Notes: generated by a model from the letters alone, not told the origin. DNA of 64,000 bases from Gorsachius magnificus (GCA_034008185.1 CM067084.1:4855385-4919384), one strand, 5' to 3'. Positions 24,891 to 38,759 are shown, numbered from the stretch's first letter. A program made the numbers and translations.

Positions 24891-27800
24891 TTCCTATCTT
24901 TTTCCTCTCCTCCTCTACCCTGGAATATTCACACCCAACCTCAGCCACATTTTAAAGTGACTGCTTGCCACAGACACAAGGAAGCAAAGCTAACGGGCAC
25001 AGACTGTTATGCCTGCTATAATCAATCACCAACTTTCCACTACTTCATGATGCAACAGGAATGCTTTCCAAATACATGAAGTAACACATGTAAATCAGTG
25101 TACTTTCAGCTTCCCCACTGATTCTTCCCCACTCACCTCCCCTTTACTTCACCATCTACCAGCAGTGCAGTCGTTGTCTTTAGAAATTGAAGGGGGTAGT
25201 GGGGCCCCAGAAAGGCTGCTTCCTCTTTAAACTTCGACTCCAACGCTCACACACTGAGTACGCTATGAATGATATTTTTATTCATTAAAATCTTGAAGGA
25301 ACAGAATAAAAGGATGTAAATAAAGGCTATAAAAGTTCAGACTGGCTGATGTTGGAATGATGAGCTGCAAACAACTGAAGTAGTTTAACAAGGTACTTTT
25401 GTTAGTCTGAATTGTGTTTACTAAGGTAAGAAAAAAAATATCAGATTCTTCTCACAAACTAATCAGTTTTACCTTAAAATGCCCTGGCTGTCTAACACAC
25501 TAATCTGTGGATTAATTAGAGGTTTGAAAGAGCTACACGAACACCAGACTTCTGTCTAAATAAAGACTCCTTCCTAGCTGTTTTACCTGTTTTGTGGTGC
25601 CAGAAACCACCTGTTAGGCTGCTAACCAAAGATAATTAGCCCATAACTGCAGCTACTTGCACATTCTGTTCCATTTGCAAATCCTTGAAACTTCTATTAT
25701 GTCCAATTAGTTGTTTCGATTGTTTTTCTCTTCTAGCAGTAAGAAGGGAAGAAACTCTCTTTTAAGAACTTAATCTCTCATTAGTCTCTCCACTGAATAT
25801 GCCAGTAAGCTATCACTAGGCCACTGCCATAAAAGTTACACAACTTCACCTTAATAAAACAGTTGCCTGCTAAATCACATACTGGTTTTCCCTGTACCTA
25901 ATATTTGGTATTGAAATCAGACTCATGCACTCCATTGTACAGGTACTGCAGACAAGTACATTTAATAGTTAATGACCTGAAAGCTGACTAATTTAAATTA
26001 CTCCAATATTATATTCACCTCCTCCCTGAGGAAATGTAGAACACTTGTGAAATACTGCTTTTAAGGTTCTTGGTTTAGGCACCGAAACACCTATTCATTT
26101 TAAAGAATCTATTAAAGCTTCTGCAATTTTACATTTTACTTCATAGATCTATTCAAACAAAATGAATTATTTTCACGTCAAGTTGAATATTTTGACAGGA
26201 ACATTTAAAGTATGTAAGTTATGTGAATAGCACTAGAACACAAAGACACTTAGTGCCCACGCAGGAGTTGCATTTTGCTCACAGCAGGTAAGCAAAGAAA
26301 GAGGACTGACCATAGGACATATTACTTTTCTCAAGCTACATGATACTATACTGAATATTCAGATGTCTGGATAATTTCATCTTGAGCAGTGTTGGGACTC
26401 AGAAAAGCCATCCTATGTTGCAATTTCAAAACTGAAGAGATTTCTACTACATTCTTTACTAAACCATTGATTGAAGGGGTGAAAGATTCCTAAAATATAA
26501 CATGAAACACCTATTTTTGAGGAGAAAAAAAAAAAAGTAGCTGCCATTATCTGTATCAAAGAACATTTTGGAAGCCATTTTGTTAATTTCCAGTCCAGCA
26601 TTTGAGAACAAAATTCATTTAGAGAACTCTTGCCTGCACGGAATGTTCGTGGATTGGTATCTTCCAGTGCCTTGTTTCTAAAGTGAACTCTTTTATTGCA
26701 GCACGTTTGTGAAAAAGCTTTTGCTGCATCAGAACCACAAAAATTTTACAGCAAATAAAGGTAAAAATCTTGACCTCTTGTAAATAGGAAGATAGATCAG
26801 TTGGCAGCATATTCGGTCTCTCCAAAAACCCAGTATAACAGCAGCAGGCAGCTCAGAAATCAGTGTGGCAGGGCTAGCTTGCTTTTGCACGCTTGCAGTA
26901 AGGAACATGGAAGAGCTTTTGGTGTTGTATTTTTGAAACCGTGAAACCAATTCTAAACTTCTTAGTACTCAAGTACTCAAGTTTAGTGAGAAATGGATTT
27001 AGTTTAACAATGAAAACTGAAATGAAGATTTTGCTTATAGTCTGAAGTAAATGTGTTAAGGGCTCTTATTGGGTTCTGGCTAAAAGTAGTTTAGGAAACA
27101 CAGGCCATGGTTATGACACAGGAGGGAAGAAAAGCAATCGATTCAGTACTGCAAGTGCCAAAGGAATAGAATGATAAACCAGGTCTGGGACGAAATTATG
27201 TAACATCCTCAACTTCTTTTAACAGATACTCTATTTTAAAAACATAACTCTTACAAAAAGGGTAGTGTTTCACTGCTGCAGCTCAAAACTTTTGTTTAGA
27301 TAATTCTAATCTAAATTCCAACTTAATAGCCTATTTTTGGTATTGGCTCTAGTGAACATGCATGCTTCATTTAAACAATTATGTCATTAAGTGTTTGGAT
27401 TAAGCATTTTTGTAGTACATCTGCACAATTAAATAGTAGTGGCTTTATGGTGGGAAATCTCTTGCTACAGTGAATGCAGTAGCTGATCTCATTTACATGC
27501 AAGCTAGCCATCATCTAATTCCCTACATAGCATATAAAAAGAGAACCTATTTCAATACTATCCCAAATGCACATGACAGCACAAATAAAGTGCTTTCAGC
27601 TTTAAGGTATCCATTACAATTAATTATCCATAAAGTCCTTGGCATAAACTGTGAAAAAGCCCTTCCTTTTGAATAAACGGAACTCCATCAAAATTATACA
27701 GGCGCCTGAACTGACTGCAAATGAAAGCAAATATTCACTGGCATTTTGTTACAAAGGCCTTTTCTCTATGAAGTTTTTTGACACAGGATTTTACTGTCTT

Positions 27801-30800
27801 GAATGTCTGGTATAACAAATAGCATAATGTTTTACTAGCAGATAAAGCTAAGAACGCGTGTTTGATATTTCAAGAGATAGGGCCAATAACAAAAGATGAA
27901 TATTTTATGTCAGTTTTATACCTTTATAAAATCCAACAGTGCTATTTCACAATCGTTCGAAAAAGTTTGTTCATTGTCAATTAGACTGTCCATTACACTA
28001 TCATAAATCAAGTAACAAATGAGAAATCTCTCAGAATCATCAATGATACCTAAGTAGAAACAATCTCCAAGTAGACTATATGCTAGAAATAGGTAAGTGG
28101 AAGGGACGAACTACATTAGTGCAAAAAACCTACCTAAGGACTAAACATTCTTTTGTTTAGTTAGAAGGTTACTGAGTTGACAAAAACTTAAAACTTTGTA
28201 ATGAATCCCTTCTCCCTCCAGGACTGGAATACCGTAAAAGAAAGGTAGCATTTTACTATTTCAGTTCTGTGTTAAGTCCTGTCTTCTTGACACCTCATTT
28301 GTCAAGGTTAATATTTGCCTTTCATTGTCCCTAAATAAATTCTGCTTATTATAGATACAAAGTTGACTGGCATTTTAGAGGAGTGTCAGCATTTGCTGTG
28401 TTACAAACTCTGCATTGTGGATATTTTAAACTCTATCCCTCCCCTAGGTGACATTATTTCTCTAACAATGGCTATTCCAGGTGTCTATTTTGGGACAGAC
28501 CTATATTAAAATGATTGCACAAAGTTGTCATTAAAATACAAATGAAAGAAAATTCAGCAGAGCTACTATACTCCTCGGATTCCTTCATACTTGTTTCACC
28601 GCCTTTCAAATACCAGCACTTACATTTGTATTGATTTTACAATGAATACACATGAGATGAATAAAGTGCTGACTTTTTTTGCTCTGCCATGTTCATTGCT
28701 GCTTTTCTTGCCTAAGTGAGGTACAGTCTCCCACTGAGCGTGTTAAAAAAAGACAAATGGTAGTGGAGTAAGTTTCTCTTATAGTGTAACCATTATTCAG
28801 CTTCTCTCGTAAGGCACTAGCTGTAACTAGTTTAGTGCATTATAAAAGAATGAAACCTGTGATTTAATTTTCTCTACAACGCACAACTGGAAAGAAATTA
28901 CAGTTTGGAACACTATTAAAACATTTACTGAAGCAACACTAACGAGCATGCTGCCTATCCCTTCACCCTCAGCCTACGTAAAGATTGAATGGATTAAAGT
29001 GATCAAACAAAATTATCTTGTCTAAGAATCTCAAGTGATGATGGTAATGGATGAGGCTGGAATAAGAGACTAAAACATTGCCAGTCAGAGTCTGTAAAGT
29101 CTTGGTAGAACATTAGTCCAATTTTCTACATGTTGATGTCTCCTGAAGATGTTAATTACATAAAGTCAGTGTCTAAACCATCAGCAAGACTATTAGATAG
29201 CAATAAGGGAGTGATGGTATTTCAGTGTCATCGTAAGTACACATCAGAATGTCAAGAGAGGCCATTGCTGAATTCACACTTTGACACTAACTTTACCCAG
29301 ATAAATGCTATCAATAAGGCACTTTCTCAAAAGGAATGTAACTGCTATGACTATATAACAAGGTATATTATTATAATTGTCTTGTTTCTTGAAAATTACC
29401 TCAAGTAATCTGTTTTATACTACTAGAACTACCACTTGCCGTAAGACAGCTAATACCAGGTGGCAGACAGAACGTCAAAACTTATTCCCGAGTATTCTGC
29501 TTCAGAGACAGCTACCTATTTGCCTAGCAGGGCATTTCAGAACTTCCTGCAAACTGACAAGACACAGTAAGCACACACCAAAATATATGCAGTGGAAAAA
29601 TTAACTATTTCAAGGGTAAAATGTTACATTTTATTTGGACAGTACACCAAATTAGAGAAACTTTGACAGCTGTGCACTTTATGAAAAAAAGCCAAAAAAC
29701 ATGGTACTGCCTGAAAACATATGCTATTATACTTTAAGGAGCTACAATTGAAAAAAAGAAAAAAGAACAAAACCCCACCTTTCGGGCTTGACACACTGCT
29801 CTGCTGTTACATGAACAGCTGTGAATTTTCCATGAAGAGTAAGGCTATTCTGAGGGACTGAAGCGAATAAGAAACATTTCCTGAGTTAGTAATATTTACT
29901 CATTTAATTCAGGTCCCAAAACTGTTTACAGAGACTGCTGAAGAAAATCATGACCAAGAAAGCCAGGCCACATCACCACATGTACATATTTGTTTAGAGC
30001 TTTTTATAGCTAACTATCATTTTCCTTAATATTAAACTAAGGAAGGAATTTGACCCTACTCGTCAACGGACAAGGTTTCTGTAAGGATGTGACTGTAGCT
30101 TTTTCCTACCTCCATTTCAGCAACATTCTACATCTTGGCAGGGAAGAAGAAGTAGGGATACTCTCAATACATTAAGTTTATTTTGACAAGTTCAAATGTT
30201 TCAAACTTCTGTTGTCCATCCAAGTCCATATCAGTTACAGGTTAAACTGCTTTGCAGATATACATGTGTCTACGAATTCTAAACTATGTACCTTGGATAT
30301 AGATAGCAGTGTAGGTGGGTCAAAATGTGCTTGGTGCCCTATTATTGTATCTGTATCCCTACCTGGGTTTTTAATAGTCTCCAACACATTAGTTCAGATC
30401 ACAAAGACAGGGCTAATTGGACATCACAGAGGACAGAGAAAAGAAAACATTGCAGCCTTTTGACAATAACTGTCTCAAAGGCTGTAATTTCAAAGTGCTT
30501 TTTCTCCCTCTTAAGAGAAGCAATCCCCTGTTACCTTCCTCCTAACAACAGGGCGGTTTGAATCTGTACCACAAAACGCAGCAGATGGCAACGCAAGCTG
30601 TTCTATTAGTGCTGCGCGCTGGCAGCGACACCCATTCTTCGGTTACGTGTTTCAGTTACTGGCCAGAGCCCCTACCTGGGAACCAAGTGGCACTACAGCG
30701 GGTCCTGAAACACTGTGTAATGACCTTACAGTAAGATTGACAACTGAGAGGTAGATGGAACTACAAGACAACTATTATGAAAAGCCTGGAAAATCTACAA

Positions 30801-31656
30801 TAACGATTGCTGCCTTGCTAGCCATGGTAATACACTATGGCTGAATTGAAATTTATTACATCTAGCATACACTTTTATTCAAGTGTTGTTCTTGTATACA
30901 GCACCTCATCAAATGAGAGCGCTTTCCAAATTAAAGAACAGGGCTTACTATAAATTAGTATAGAACTTGGGTAGCTTGTTACACAGGAAGATGTTTCTCA
31001 TCATAGAATAGATTTAAATGGTAAGGTGGATATGTAACAAAAGTATAGAAACAAGAGGGCTGAAAGCAAATACTTGAGTTCAAGTGACCTCGTGTTAATA
31101 AAAAATTTAATAGACAAAAAAAGAAAGAAGATTAAAATGTATCAAGAGGCTGGCAGGAAAAAAAGGTGGTTTAGGTGGAAAATAAGAAAAAGCATACTAA
31201 CACAATGATCTGACAAACTGGAATCCATGATAGAAAGATCAAATGACAGAGAAAGAGATCAGGAACAGCAACCTGGATTATCCTGCTATTCAGAAATCAA
31301 AGCATCTTTCTTTGCCTCAATCCCAAAACCAAAGTCCCAGATGTTGAGCTAACATTAATTAGCATAGCTCCACTGAATCTACATCTGCACCTGCCCTGAA
31401 TTTAAGTTTCCTTTATATATACTATATATTACATTGTCTTTCTCAGGAGTCAGAGCAGTCATTTATGATTACAATTTCTGACACTTAACTTCACTCTATC
31501 TGTCACTGCACCCTTGTCACAGCCCTCAAACTCAAATTTTCTACCTGTTCACACAGTTCATAGAAATCCTTCGCTTTACTAAGGGAATATTAAACTAGAT
31601 TCAACTAAAACATACCTGGTTAAGAGAAACCTCCTTAAAGACCACACAATTCTTAC

Positions 31657-31737
31657 CTCTTCCCTCTGAGCCCACTCTCAGGTGGGCTAGACAACCCCAG
31701 AGTAAAGAGCATCACTGCTGAAACTGTAACAAATATC
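31657..31737 (-). CDS. Low-confidence candidate exon (81 nt)
   Basis: On the minus strand the acceptor (ATTTCTTGCTTTTTTCAG) and the donor (AGAG|GTAAGAAT) are both strong. Between them 81 nt contain one open frame of 26 full codons, ending SSPPESGLRGK. The upstream half is hydrophobic (IFVTVSAVMLFTLGL). I do not recognise a family. The splice signals are among the best pairs in the window, but the frame is short. Confidence 0.22.
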
Positions 31738-32056
31738 CTGAAAAAAGCAAGAAATACCACAACAGCCCTATTCTATCCCCCACTTCCCTCTATTTCCAAG
31801 TAGGCTGTGCCTCTTCAAGCGTCCTGTCACACAGTCAGTCTCTCATTTAAACAACCAAGCACCTACAAGTGCCTGTCCTGTGGTTTACGAGGCAGGGCAA
31901 TGCACATACTTGCATAGGGATTAGTGCCAGACTCAAACATACACTTAGATAAAGCTCCAGAGCCATGTGAACTTCAAATATTTCTGAACAGAATGACAAT
32001 GGCATGCCAGATTACCTCACTGACAGGTTTGAAACACAGGATCATCACCATGTTGG

Positions 32057-32112
32057 CTAGAACAAAAAAATCTAAAGGCTCACATCTAGAACAAAAATCT
32101 AAAGGTTCACAA
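32057..32112. repeat. Imperfect tandem duplication, unit 27-29 bp
   Basis: The unit CTAGAACAAAAAAATCTAAAGGCTCACAT is followed immediately by a second copy that is two A shorter in the A-run and carries CTC to TTC and final T to A changes. It is a simple two-copy duplication with no coding meaning evident. The slight divergence suggests it is not very recent. Confidence 0.85.
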
Positions 32113-35100
32113 GCGTTTTGCAAGACATCTAAATACTTTCACCAAAAGTAATACTATTTAACATACACTTGGGTAATAATACAACTTTTAGAATCTCTTT
32201 TAGACTAATAATACTTAAATACCCACCAAAACCACACTGATCAACAGATAGAAGGTACTACCGCTAAGTTAATATTCACTGAAAAAAAGAGGGTACACAT
32301 GCAGAGCTCCCATTTAGTTTACCTACGAGTAAGTACGAGAGGGACAGAAGACACATGTAAGTGATGTTCAGATCCACTGCCAGTGGCACGGCGTACCACT
32401 CGGTGTTATCGTTAGTGCTTTGCTACTTCGCAACATTCTTAATAGAAATGAAGTATGAATTTACAGAATCAACAGTATCATGAATATTTGGCGGGGGAGC
32501 AGGCGCAGGGAGGTGACTGGTGAAAGTAAGCATTGCCTAAAATACTAAAAAAAAAAAAAAAAACAACCCTCCGAAAAGCCCAGAGATACCAAGGTCAAAT
32601 AATACCACTCTATGACACCACCCCTCTCCACCTAAAGCAGGGTTACAGACATACCGTGTTTCTCTTCCTTCTTTACTGCCCTGAATTCATCTCCCCACTT
32701 ATCCCTGCCTCATTTTATTGCCGGTATATTGGCGGGAAATAAAATCTTTTTATTAGGCAAGACACATTCAAAGTCTTACATTAGTGTTCCTAACCCGAGG
32801 GTAGGGTGTGTGATTGATAGACCATGCAAATGAACATCTTAAAAATAAGCTAATACTGGGGGACAGGTGTGCACACAAACCCAGCTACGAAGGATATGAG
32901 GTACATCATCTACTTCTGAATAAAGTACAGCAACCACTGCCACAGCAGTATCAGCTGGCTAACTTGCTCCCTCCTTCCCCCAAATAATCAGTTATAAAAA
33001 TGACATGCCTAAGATAGCAAAACCAGTTTTATCCGTGGGTTTCAGAACTGTGTAGTGAAAGCAAACTCCTCCTACAGGCAAAGAAGGTATCCTTCCACAC
33101 GACAGAGTTCCTAAATTATGGGTAGTCAGTCCCAGGCTGCCATGAGAAAGGAGCACCATAAATCTAATCCCAGACTCCTGCCAGAACCTCTGCCGAGCAT
33201 GATAAGAAGGGAAGGGGAGAGGGCATCAGCTGCTTTTGTTCTGCCATGTCTGCATGCCTCCTGCATTACTACCAATCCCAATTGCCAGACAGAAAAAAAA
33301 ATGCCACCAGAATGTTTTCTACCTTGTGTGATGCCCCACATCTCACTCCAGTTTCAGGAACTGATGGTATATCACAAATGATTGATACCAGCACCAAGCA
33401 TCACCCTATGCTGAATCTGGGCCTCAAATGAAAGCTGCAGCAAGAATGAGGAACATGCAAAGCCAGAACAACATGAATTTGTCTTGGTGAATGAAGAAAA
33501 ATTTGTAATAGGAAGAAAATTTCTCTTGAACACAGGTAATTCAGTGTTAAGCATTGCATTTCATGATGGTATACTGTATTTTCAAAAATCTGATCTTCAT
33601 TATTAATACGAGCATTGTTCTGGTACCACCCACCCCAAAGGATATTTCTGTAACATACTTTTTCCTTTTAAATTGCAACACTAGAAATTTTTACTTTTCA
33701 CAAAAAAAACCCCAACCCACATATAATTTATTATATACATCATAATGATAAGATTTTCATATTTTCATAGTTAAACATTAACATAATGCAGAGACTCTTG
33801 AAATGCTTCTAACAGGCAGCAGTACACAGCCAGCTCCTACTTCGAGCCTCAAATCAGCCATATGTGGAAAACTGTGTGAAGTTATTTAACATCAAAATAA
33901 ATTCTCAGTGTCAATGTAGTAAGTCTTCTTTCTTCAAAGGCCAAATTTATGCTCTGCAGATCCTGAGATGTACAGGGTTCCAGTGCCAGGAACATGCAAT
34001 TGAGAATGATACCATTTATCTTCCTCAACTATATCTAGACTTCAGTTTGCTGTATTTATACTGAACATACTTCCTCAGCCTATTATTCCAAATTAGTTCC
34101 AAAATCCCAACTGATGAAAAATACTAAATTTTTATGGCAAAATTAAACACTGGCATTTTGAATCCTACTTAAAGCTGACGAATGAAGTAAAACAGTTGCA
34201 CAAAGCAACCATGTGTTCCAAAGCATGGACACTGGTGAAGTCAGCATTTTTACATCACTGCTCTAAAACTGCAAAGTTTTACACAAGAAACCAGACACTA
34301 AAGAATGAATCCCACTAATTGCCAGTTTAAAAGCAGAAAGCTTCACCACAGGGTGTTGCTTCCCCTTTCATTGGTGGTTTTTGGTTGTTTTTTTTCTGTT
34401 GTGAGTTTCTTGGTTTGGTTTCATTTGGTTTTTTGGGGAGGTCCCTTTCCTTTTTCCTCAGTCTGGAAAACTTGTAAGAATGCTGGCAACTCATCTAGAA
34501 AGAAAAAAGTATGCCATGTAATTTATGTTTAGCTCAGATCAGTGATTTGGAATATGAAATTAGCTTAGTCAAAGATGGCCAGTATAACAGTTACAACCTG
34601 CTAGTGTCCTTAAAAGGATGTAATTTTTTTTTTTTTTTTTTCTAGTGAGGAAGGAGTATGTTTTGAACACAATAGAGGATCTGTATTAAACTTCTAGAGT
34701 TCATTATAAAGCTTTATCTTTGTTAAATTATATTAACTGGTCAAGAAAGAACCCTAGAAACTCCACTGACGTACACATGGCTCAAAACTTTCAGTTCAAA
34801 TGCCAAAATATCAGCTCTCTGCACACTGATTTTAAATTGTGTTAAGTATCATCTTTCTATTACAAGCAGGAACAACAAGCTTCAATGGTACATAATGTTG
34901 TGGCAATTCTCTGCTCAAAACTGAATTTTGCTATAGTAAATCTTTCATGATTTTTCTGAATAAATATGGTCCATCAGCACTATTTGACTAGAAACAAACT
35001 TACATCTAAACTCGTACTTTCTGTGGGCAACTACCCAGCAAGTCCTTTTTCAGTTGTTGTTACACAGAGAAAATAAGAGACTACACCATTATAAGCTTGC

Positions 35101-37409
35101 CCAGGTCCCAAACTAAGGAGATTTCACTACTGAAATTCTATTCAAGCAAATTACATTCTTCTTTCAACTTACTTGAAAAGAGCTTCCAAGATAAGTTCTT
35201 TTACAGATAAAAATTGTTGCAGTAAAATTGATTAAAATGTATTACATTATTTGTAGTTCAAAGTTATCTTTGCTTCAGGCAAGGTATTTATACCTTTTAT
35301 CAGGATTAACTATTTTTACCAAGTATTTTTAAAAAGTATGTCGCACTCAATTTTAATTCAAGCCATTACACCTGTAAATCTGTTTTGGAGAGATTTCTGA
35401 GGATTTATTTCACAATAGATGAGCTTAATGTATATTTCAGTGGGAGACAGCTGAGGATGGGTGGTTGGAGAGATATGGAGAGATGATCCATATATCAGTC
35501 TCCTAACAGAAGAATTTAGTATTAAAAAAGAGAAGAAACATACACACTGGCCAGTATTTAAGGTTTTTTTCAATCCATCTTCTCTTTCAGCATACCTGAA
35601 AAAAAAAAATGCTGAAGCAAATCATAACATTTCCTTTAGGAGCACATGTTATTACTGGCCATTAACACAGTCTTGTGTGCTTTGTCAACAGTTAGACAAT
35701 TTCACAGTGGTGCAGTTAAGTCAAGAAAGCAATTTTTGTATTGGTTTCCTAAATTTAAACAAAAGGCTAACGCAAAGCATGCAGGACATCAGGCGCTTCT
35801 TGATTTATTTTCTGTTAGCTGGTGAGCTGCTATACCAAAACTAGAAGTCTTGAAGAACTTCATGGAAATTCTAAGGTTTTATTACATACTGGTAGAGACT
35901 GTTATAAAAATCTTAAGCTTTTCAGATCAGTCCTAGAAAGTGTGAAATTCTGTTCTTATAGCCAATATATCATCCATTTTATTTTTTTCTCATACTAATC
36001 AAAATGTATGGCTACATTATATTTCCCTGTGCTGCAACATTTGCATGTTGATTCTACTTTAAAAGGTTTAAGTATTTGTTCAGTAAGTTCCCACACACTC
36101 TGAGGGATTTTCTTCCTCAACAGAGGGGAAAAAAAAAAAAATCCTCATCTCTCTTGAGCGCAAATGGAAGTGCCTGATACTGAAAAACAGCCAGGCTAGT
36201 ACTTTTCAGATACACTTCTAAAATTACCAACAGAAGAAATGCTTTTCACTCCAACTGTTCTGAAGTAAATTGATTCGGTTTAGTAAGCACTACCCAACTA
36301 CCTTGGTGCCATCTGGAATAAGTAGATACATCCTTTGCTTTCTAAGATTCATGCTAAAATGTTACTGTGCATCATACCTGCCTCTAAATTTCTCTGAATG
36401 GCTAATGAGATTATTGTTGACTTTAATCTTATTAGGTGTAAACCAAAAGTTGCTTGTGAAAGTTTCTGCTGTTTGCTCAATGTTTGTTTATTCTGCACAC
36501 AGTACACTTATTTTTTATTTCTCAACTAAAACACTAAGTGCTATGTTTTGCACAACATTCTCGGGTAGTGTAAAAGGAAAGCAAGGTTTACATGGTCTTT
36601 TTGCTTATTTTGTTGTTTGGGGAAGGGAGGCATTTTCCACTCTTTCCCATCTCCTTGCCATACATTTTTGCTTTATGCAGCAGCATTTGTTTACATTTGA
36701 ATGACACATCAAACACACCAAAAGCTCTTTGTCATGTTTTATCAATGTTTCACAGCTCATGTCCTGCTTCCATACTGACAAGCTTGACAAAAGAATTCTT
36801 GCTGGATAGGGAATTAATTAGACTCACAAAATTTCATCAAATTTTTGCAGATTGTTTGTATTCTGGATTACCCTTGAGGGGTAATAAATAAAGCAACTGA
36901 AAGTATATTTTTCTGTCAAGAAACAGCTTCAGCTGTTTCAGCAGGTAATACAGAAAAAGCAGTATCTATTGATTACTTTTGAACCCTACCGCTCAGAAAA
37001 TAATCTAGCATGCTCTGCTTCTTGGGCGATCATTTTAGATACAATTCAAATACAGCATTGAGGTTACAGTAAACAAAAAAGCCCAAAACAAAAAAAACAA
37101 CCACAACTAATAATTGCTCACCTTCTTTGGTAAATGACAGTTACTGGTCACAGATAGCTGAAGAATACTAGCTCTACCAGAAACATTGCTGTGAAAGACT
37201 TTGCTTTTTCAGGGAAAAGGAATTAAATTGTTGTCCATCTGTCAGAAACATCAGTAATGCACAGGAGATACCATTCTATTACTCATACTATTATCCAGCT
37301 TTTAAACACAGACTCACATACTGGATTTCATGTGTCATACTAGACTATATCCTCATACGAGATGTAACACATCCACCACTATGTAGAATGAAGTGCTGAA
37401 GTTACCATC

Positions 37410-38690
37410 AACTATCACCTGTCTATACAGGGCTCAGTCTTCCAGGTTGGGTGGCCTGTAGCAGACCCCCACGATAATGTCACCTGTCCCGGCCCTTCCT
37501 TTAATCCTGACCCATAAGGTCTTGGTCAGCTCCTCATCCAGCCCCAGGCAGAGCTTCATGCACACCACCCGGTCACTGACACAGAAGGTGACACCCACTC
37601 CTTGTCCCCCCCCTTGTCTGTCCTTTCTGAAGAGCCTGTATCCTTCCATTCCAACGCTCCAGCCATAGACCATCCCACCACATTACAGTGATGCCAATTA
37701 GATGACAGCCTTGCAGGCATGCGTATGTCTCTTGTTTATTCACCATGCTATGTGTGTTTGCACAGATACATTTAAGTTGGGCTCCCGATGAAGCTGACTT
37801 ACTGGAGTGGCTGGAATTCCTTTGTGCTGCTCTTCTGGTGCTCTCCTGCTGACCTGTGATTCTTCTTGGGCTCTGAGCAACTATTGCTGGCACTGGCATC
37901 AAAGTAGTAGGAGTGAGATGAATTGAGGTTCCCTTACCCTGGCAACTTTAGTTTAAAGCCCTCTTCACCAGCTTGGCAAGCCTATGACCAAAGATGCTCT
38001 TCCCCTTCTCTGACAAATGGACCCCCATCAGCCCCCAACAGACCAGGTTTTTCAAAGCAAGTCCCATGATCTGAGTAGCCAAACCCCCGGCTGTGGCACC
38101 AGCCCTGTAACCATTTGTTGATTCACCAGATTCAACGGGCCCTTTCAAACCCCTCTGACCCAGAGGACTGATGAAAAACACTGCCTGCACTCCAGAGTCC
38201 CTTATTGCTGCTCCCAGGGCTCTGTAATCTTTCTTGATACTCCTCAGACTTCTCCTGGCTGGATCACTGGTGCCCACATGAAACAGCAGCAGCAGATAAT
38301 AGTGGGCTGTATGAGGCTTGGTAGTCTTGAATCCCTGATTTGAGCCCCCAGTAAGCAGCACACCTCTCTAGAGTGCATCAGGTCAGCAAATGGATGCTTC
38401 CATACCTCTCAGAAGAGCGTCACCTACTACTACCACCCGTCACCTTTTCTTAGCTGTGGTGGTTGTTATATGGGGAGCAGATCAGGCTGCCTTAGTCAGC
38501 TCTAGCATCTCTCCTGATGTGACAGGTCTTTCCTCTTCTGTCTTGATTTTCTGTTTCTTCATGCAACATGCATTCCCCAGAACACAGCTTTCCAGCAGGA
38601 CAAGCTCTGAATTTGCTCAGCCTCTCATGGAAAGCAAACATGGAGCTATGCTGCCTTTTGCTTTTCTTCCACCCCAACATCTATAAAAAC
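37410..38690 (-). mobile_element. CR1 LINE, decayed 5' half (ORF1 end and ORF2 endonuclease start)
   Basis: Read on the minus strand, the right part (38.46-37.95 kb) encodes the ORF1 esterase-like region. It has a conserved VVVVGDALLRG core, then FHVGTSDPARRSLRSIKKDYRALGA and a C-terminal LVKRALN. The left part (37.80-37.41 kb) encodes the start of ORF2, an APE-type endonuclease, with NTHSMVNKQE, ITVMWWD, GYRLFRKDRQG and LWVRIKGRAGTGDIIVGVCY. Several in-frame stops, and a frameshift between the WWD and GYRLF blocks, show the copy is dead. The usual GDSL serine is read as Ala, and the ITETWW glutamate as Val. Reverse transcriptase and the 3' tail are absent. The outer limits are approximate, and the right end could extend or stop somewhat earlier. 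Confidence 0.9.
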
Positions 38691-38711
38691 AGGTAGAATG
38701 GGAACTTAAAT

Positions 38712-38757
38712 AGTAACAAGGTGCATAGGCCATTATTAATTTTTACACCTTGTTACT
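38712..38757. repeat. Perfect 12-bp inverted repeat (potential hairpin)
   Basis: AGTAACAAGGTG at 38712-38723 is repeated as its exact reverse complement at 38746-38757, with a 22-nt AT-rich loop. A further four base pairs can form beyond one mismatch. The hairpin lies just outside the 5' end of the CR1 fragment. No terminator, RNA gene or transposon end is otherwise suggested. Confidence 0.75.
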
Positions 38758-38759
38758 TT

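Larger units (their letters stand above)
21525..37400. other. AT-rich non-coding stretch, no gene recognised
   Basis: No named gene or RNA is visible. Contents include a C/A-rich block near 24.8 kb, a 27-29 bp imperfect tandem duplication at 32.06 kb, 17 A at 32547-32563, 18 T at 34624-34641 and T/G-rich runs at 34.37-34.44 kb. The longest frame, a 144-codon plus-strand frame at 36270-36704, has no recognisable motif and is within chance expectation. Either intron or intergenic sequence is possible. Confidence 0.6.

Noticed and set aside
24620..24955. Pro/Lys/Thr-rich 111-codon frame
   Set aside because: Produced by the C/A-rich low-complexity tract.
25137..25240. Minus-strand open segment before a GGAG|GTGAGT donor
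   Set aside because: Strong donor and pleasant frame, but the acceptor is not defined and no family is recognised.
35461..35844. 127-codon plus-strand open frame
   Set aside because: No recognisable family and no flanking signals.
36270..36704. 144-codon plus-strand open frame
   Set aside because: Within the length expected by chance for AT-rich DNA of this size. It is hydrophobic and Phe/Leu-rich as T-rich sequence dictates, with no known motif and no convincing splice or promoter context.
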